Origin: Candidatus Electrothrix marina
GTDB lineage: Bacteria > Desulfobacterota > Desulfobulbia > Desulfobulbales > Desulfobulbaceae
DNA length: 8,468 nucleotides
Direction: 5' to 3'
NCBI GenBank assembly: GCA_004028495.1
Contig: MTKS01000009.1
Coordinates: 1-8,468, forward strand
In this document: positions 5,956 through 8,468 of the stretch, one piece after another
Layout: each line of letters starts with the position of its first letter
How positions within the stretch are numbered: the stretch's first letter is position 1
The notes under the pieces: model-generated
What the model saw: only the letters and a program-made list of their open reading frames with translations
Databases searched by the model: none
What the model was told of the DNA's origin: nothing
Translations under genes and position numbers: made by a program

Positions 5956-6080
5956 CGCTGTGAAGCGGGTTACAGGTCAAGATCACAGATTCAAATTCCA
6001 TAATCAAGGTATCCCAAATCAAACCAGTAAAGCGAAAAATGTTGACTTCCCACCACAACTGCTCAATACTACAGCGGAAG
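5956..6080 (+). repeat. Right copy of the ~125-bp direct repeat (ppk promoter region)
   Basis: This is the partner of 5115-5239, ending at the same AGCGGAAG. After this point the two copies differ: here the ppk leader follows, whereas on the left a deletion joins directly to ppk codons. The right copy is presumably the original, since it sits in front of the long ppk reading frame. A T-arm-like GATTCAAATTCC is present, but no tRNA can be folded around it. Confidence 0.85.
6042..6070 (+). promoter_or_regulatory. Candidate ppk promoter
   Basis: TTGACT (6042-6047; 5 of 6 to consensus), 17 bases, AATACT (6065-6070; 4 of 6). Transcription would start near 6077, leaving a leader of about 98 bases. 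The leader contains a small hairpin, CCGCA-AGC-TGCGG (6138-6150), 24 bases before the ATG. Both hexamers and the spacing are unchanged in the duplicated left copy, which supports the call. I see no clear Pho box. Confidence 0.55.
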
Positions 6081-6174
6081 GAGCTGTGCCGGGCTGGTTC
6101 CTCCTGCTGAGGTGAAAGCCGGGTATTTCGACACCATCCGCAAGCTGCGGTCTTAACAAAGAGAAGAGAGCACG

Positions 6175-6912
6175 ATGATTAAAAAGAATGAGGTTGTGGC
6201 AGTGGAGCCCAAGGAAAAGAACCCGGATACACAGAGCGACAGCACGAACAAGCCGGAGTTTGATCTCACCTCGCCGGAATGGTACCTGAACCGGGAGTTG
6301 ACTTGGCTGGAATTTAATCACCGGGTACTGCACGAGGGCGAGGATGAACGAACCCCGCTCCTGGAGCGGATCATGTTCCTGGCCATTGTCGGCGGCAATC
6401 TTGATGAATTTTTCATGAAGCGGATCGGCGGCCTGAAGCAGCAGGTCGGGGCCGGGGTGCGCAAACTGACCGTGGACGGTCGTACGCCGGGCGGGCAGAT
6501 TGATGAATGTCATGAGGTGGTGCGCAGCATCCTGGTGAAAAAGGAACAGCTGGAGCAGGAGTTGCTCGGTAAACTCAGCGAGCAGGGTATCCGGATTGTC
6601 GGTTACCAGGAGCTGGACAAAGACCAGCAAAAGGAGGTGGATGATTATTTTCAGGAGAACATCTATCCGCTCCTGACCCCCCAGGGCATGGACCCGGCCC
6701 ACCCCTTTCCCTTTATCTCCAACCTGTCCATCAATTTGCTGGTCGTGACGAAATATCTGCATGACGCTCACCCTTTTCTGAATCGGATCAAGGTGCCCAC
6801 CGGGGTGGGTATTCCCCGATTTCTTCGGGTGGGGGAAGATTATCTCTATATCCGTTTTGAAGACCTGATCGCCAATAATCTGTCCGTGGTTTTTCCGGGT
6901 CTTGGTTATTGA
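6175..6912 (+). CDS. ppk1: PPK1 N-terminal fragment (before the frameshift)
   Basis: 245 residues ending at TGA 6910-6912. The ATG at 6175 follows GAGAAGAGAG, an acceptable binding site. Residues 1-30 form a polar tail. The N-terminal PPK domain begins near YLNRELTWLEFNHRVL (residues 38-53) and includes the ATP-side motif FLAIVGGNLDEFFMKR. The start of the middle domain (LTPQGMDPAHPFPFISN) follows. The frame is correct through LSVVFPG (residue 242); the last three residues, LGY, are out of register. The catalytic histidines are missing, so this peptide alone cannot be an active kinase. Confidence 0.9.
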   Translation: MIKKNEVVAVEPKEKNPDTQSDSTNKPEFDLTSPEWYLNRELTWLEFNHRVLHEGEDERTPLLERIMFLAIVGGNLDEFFMKRIGGLKQQVGAGVRKLTVDGRTPGGQIDECHEVVRSILVKKEQLEQELLGKLSEQGIRIVGYQELDKDQQKEVDDYFQENIYPLLTPQGMDPAHPFPFISNLSINLLVVTKYLHDAHPFLNRIKVPTGVGIPRFLRVGEDYLYIRFEDLIANNLSVVFPGLGY

Positions 6913-8383
6913 GTCCTGTGCCTTTTTCCGGGTCACCCGTAATGCCATTACCGAGCAGGACGGTGCCAATGCCAATGACCTGCTGTCCGTCATTGAGACG
7001 GCTCTGCGGAATAGGAAGTTTGCCGAGATTGTCCGCCTGGAAGTGGATGCCGATATGTCGGCAACTCATCGGGGAATGTTGGCGGCCGAGCTGGGTATTG
7101 ATGAGGGAAAGGACGTGTTCACTGTGGAAGGTATCATTGGAAAACGGGATCTTTTTGAGATCGCCTCCATTGATATTCCGGAATTCCATTATCCCCTGCA
7201 TCAGCCCTTTGATCATTCCCGTCTTTCCGGGGATTCACCCAATATCTTTCATATTATCCGGGAGCAGGGGGCCATCCTGCTCCAGCATCCCTATGAGTCC
7301 TTTGACAGCTCTGTGCAGCGTTTTCTCCGGGAGGCCAGCTGTGACCCCAAAGTGCTGGCGATAAAGATGACCCTGTACCGCACCTCGGCAGGCTCCCGAA
7401 TTATTCCCTATCTGCTGGATGCGGCCCAGAACGGCAAGCAGGTGGCCGTGGTGGTGGAGCTTATGGCCCGGTTTGATGAGTCCGCCAATATCCGCTGGGC
7501 CGAGCATCTTGAAGAGGCCGGAGTCCATGTCACCTACGGGGTTGTGGGCCTGAAGACCCATTCCAAGGTCATCTTTGTGGTGCGCAGGGATTTTGACGGC
7601 CTGCGCCGATATGCCCATATCGGGACAGGCAATTACCATGCAGGCACGGCTAGGATTTATTCCGATCTGGGCCTGCTGACCAGTGATCGGGTGATTGCCC
7701 AGGATCTCACCGAGTTGTTTAATTATCTGACCACCGGTTATGCGCCGGAGAGAAATTACCGCAAACTGCTGCCCTCGCCCCGGGTGCTGAAAAAGGCCCT
7801 GCTGGAAAAAATAGAGCGGGAGATTGCCGTTCATAGCAATAAGAATCCGGGGAAAATCCAGTTCAAAACCAATGCCCTGGAGGATAAGGATGTCACGGCG
7901 GCTCTGTACAGAGCCTCTATGGCCGGTGTGCAGGTTGATCTCCTGATTCGCGATACCTGCCGACTTCGGCCCGGTATTCCCGGCCTGTCGGAAAATGTCC
8001 GGGTTATCTCTATAGTGGGGAGATTTTTGGAACACAGCCGTATCTATTATTTTCAGAATAACGGCGAGGAAGAGTACTTTATCGGGTCCGCTGATATTAT
8101 GAAGCGTAATCTGGAGGGCCGGGTGGAGGTCATCACACCGGTGGAACCGGAGGAGCTGCGCAAGGAGTTGCGGGAAATCCTTGACGTGCAGCTTGCTGAT
8201 CAGCGCAGTGCCTGGGAAATGCAGGCGGACGGCAGATACATCCAGCGCACCGGCAAGCACGAGAAGGGCAGTCATGAAATCCTGATCAAGAAGGCGGAAA
8301 AACGTTTATCCGATGCCCAGGCACTTTGCAGCTTGGAGCAGAAAAGGCCCGTGAAGCGAAAAAAGGGGCAGAGGAAGAAGTAA
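6902..8383 (+). CDS. ppk1: PPK1 catalytic C-terminal fragment (after the frameshift)
   Basis: The frame runs 493 codons from 6902 to TAA 8381-8383 and covers the rest of the middle domain and both phospholipase D-like C-terminal domains. The catalytic LKTHSK (fragment residue His220) and YAHIGTGNYH (His239) are intact, as are LRPGIPGLSENVRV (355-368) and FIGSADIMKRNLEGRVEV (393-410). It ends in a lysine-rich tail (KRKKGQRKK), unusual but harmless-looking. The TTG at 6902 has no binding site before it; the first internal ATG is at fragment residue 52 (7055). Independent translation is doubtful. The open, uncorrupted frame suggests the break is recent, or only an error. Confidence 0.9.
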   Translation: MVIESCAFFRVTRNAITEQDGANANDLLSVIETALRNRKFAEIVRLEVDADMSATHRGMLAAELGIDEGKDVFTVEGIIGKRDLFEIASIDIPEFHYPLHQPFDHSRLSGDSPNIFHIIREQGAILLQHPYESFDSSVQRFLREASCDPKVLAIKMTLYRTSAGSRIIPYLLDAAQNGKQVAVVVELMARFDESANIRWAEHLEEAGVHVTYGVVGLKTHSKVIFVVRRDFDGLRRYAHIGTGNYHAGTARIYSDLGLLTSDRVIAQDLTELFNYLTTGYAPERNYRKLLPSPRVLKKALLEKIEREIAVHSNKNPGKIQFKTNALEDKDVTAALYRASMAGVQVDLLIRDTCRLRPGIPGLSENVRVISIVGRFLEHSRIYYFQNNGEEEYFIGSADIMKRNLEGRVEVITPVEPEELRKELREILDVQLADQRSAWEMQADGRYIQRTGKHEKGSHEILIKKAEKRLSDAQALCSLEQKRPVKRKKGQRKK

Positions 8384-8404
8384 ATCCAGAAACGTATTTG
8401 CAAC

Positions 8405-8426
8405 GAACTGCTCAAGCGAGCGGTTC
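8405..8426 (+). terminator. Weak hairpin after ppk, possible terminator
   Basis: GAACTGCTC (8405-8413), loop AAGC, GAGCGGTTC (8418-8426): nine pairs, one of them G-U, 22 bases after the ppk stop. The only T-run (TTTT, 8438-8441) comes about 11 bases after the stem, so it is not a classical intrinsic terminator. Nothing else is recognisable between 8384 and 8468. Confidence 0.3.
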
Positions 8427-8468
8427 CGCATGGATAGTTTTAAATAAGGCTCATGTTGGGTTTTGGGG

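Larger units (their letters stand above)
6175..8383 (+). pseudogene. ppk1: Polyphosphate kinase 1, split by a one-base frameshift
   Basis: PPK1 reversibly polymerises the gamma-phosphate of ATP into polyphosphate, through a phosphohistidine. The locus is 2209 bases, one base more than 736 codons plus one third. Dropping the C at about 6901 joins both halves into a normal 735-residue enzyme, passing from FPG into LVIESCAFFRVTRNA as in intact family members. In joined numbering, all core motifs remain: TLYRTS (399-404), the LKTHSK histidine at 462 (equivalent to the phosphorylated His435 of E. coli), YAHIGTGNYH with His481, IVGRFLEHSR (about 613-622) and FIGSADIMKRNLEGRVEV (about 635-652). I see no slippery site, so programmed shifting is unlikely. 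The extra base could be a real mutation or an error in the sequence. As written, no full-length enzyme is made. Confidence 0.88.

Noticed and set aside
6898..6912. Programmed +1 frameshift in ppk
   Set aside because: No prfB-like CTT-TGA slippery site: the codons before the TGA (GGT CTT GGT TAT) give no good re-pairing in the +1 frame, and I see no stimulatory Shine-Dalgarno or nearby strong stem. PPK1 is not known for recoding.
6019..6993. 324-codon minus-strand frame opposite ppk
   Set aside because: Shadow of the ppk coding strand. No family motifs, low-complexity composition, and it covers the promoter and ppk start.
7235..8275. 346-codon minus-strand frame opposite ppk
   Set aside because: Shadow frame. 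The plus strand carries unmistakable PPK1 catalytic motifs throughout.
1..8468. CRISPR array, rRNA or complete insertion sequence
   Set aside because: I saw no regularly spaced repeats, no rRNA-like sequence, and no transposase or integrase reading frame on either strand.

Overview
The window reads as a piece of chromosome from an anaerobic or respiratory Gram-negative bacterium, plausibly a Desulfobulbales-type deltaproteobacterium. That placement is inference only: it rests on the futalosine menaquinone genes, the general look of the proteins and an AAATAGGGGTC-type intergenic palindrome. Most genes are moderately GC-rich. One short stretch at about 5290-5950 is clearly AT-rich and looks acquired.

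Layout. 1-1106 (minus) is the first 368 codons of an unrecognised, highly charged coiled-coil protein that runs off the left edge. 1191-3538 (minus) is a two-gene operon with a 4-base overlap: mqnC, a radical SAM enzyme of the futalosine pathway, then an amidohydrolase that is probably the aminodeoxyfutalosine deaminase mqnX. Both would serve menaquinone synthesis. 3671-4816 (minus) is a membrane protein with DUF21 (CNNM) and CBS domains but no C-terminal CorC/HlyC domain; its stop codon lies inside a palindromic repeat. 4817-5329 has no convincing gene, but it holds a decayed copy of the ppk promoter region and a 31-base piece of the ppk coding sequence. 5330-5845 (minus) is a tightly coupled DUF4160-DUF2442 pair. 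5956-8383 (plus) is the ppk promoter followed by polyphosphate kinase, which is split by one extra base at about 6901.

The most unusual part is 5115-6290. About 125 bp of the ppk upstream region, including a TTGACT-N17-AATACT promoter, is present twice, 841 bp apart. The left copy is followed by a ppk codon fragment, and the AT-rich DUF4160-DUF2442 cassette sits between the copies. The cassette has 9-bp inverted ends. Beyond its last gene lies a fold resembling part of an integron attC site, with the stop codon inside the R''-like box. The cassette could therefore be a captured, stranded gene cassette, but there is no integrase in the window and the right-hand attC box is missing.

The ppk frameshift is either a real inactivation or a sequence error. 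The extra C completes a 12-base direct repeat with a site 33 bases downstream, which suggests a local misalignment mutation.
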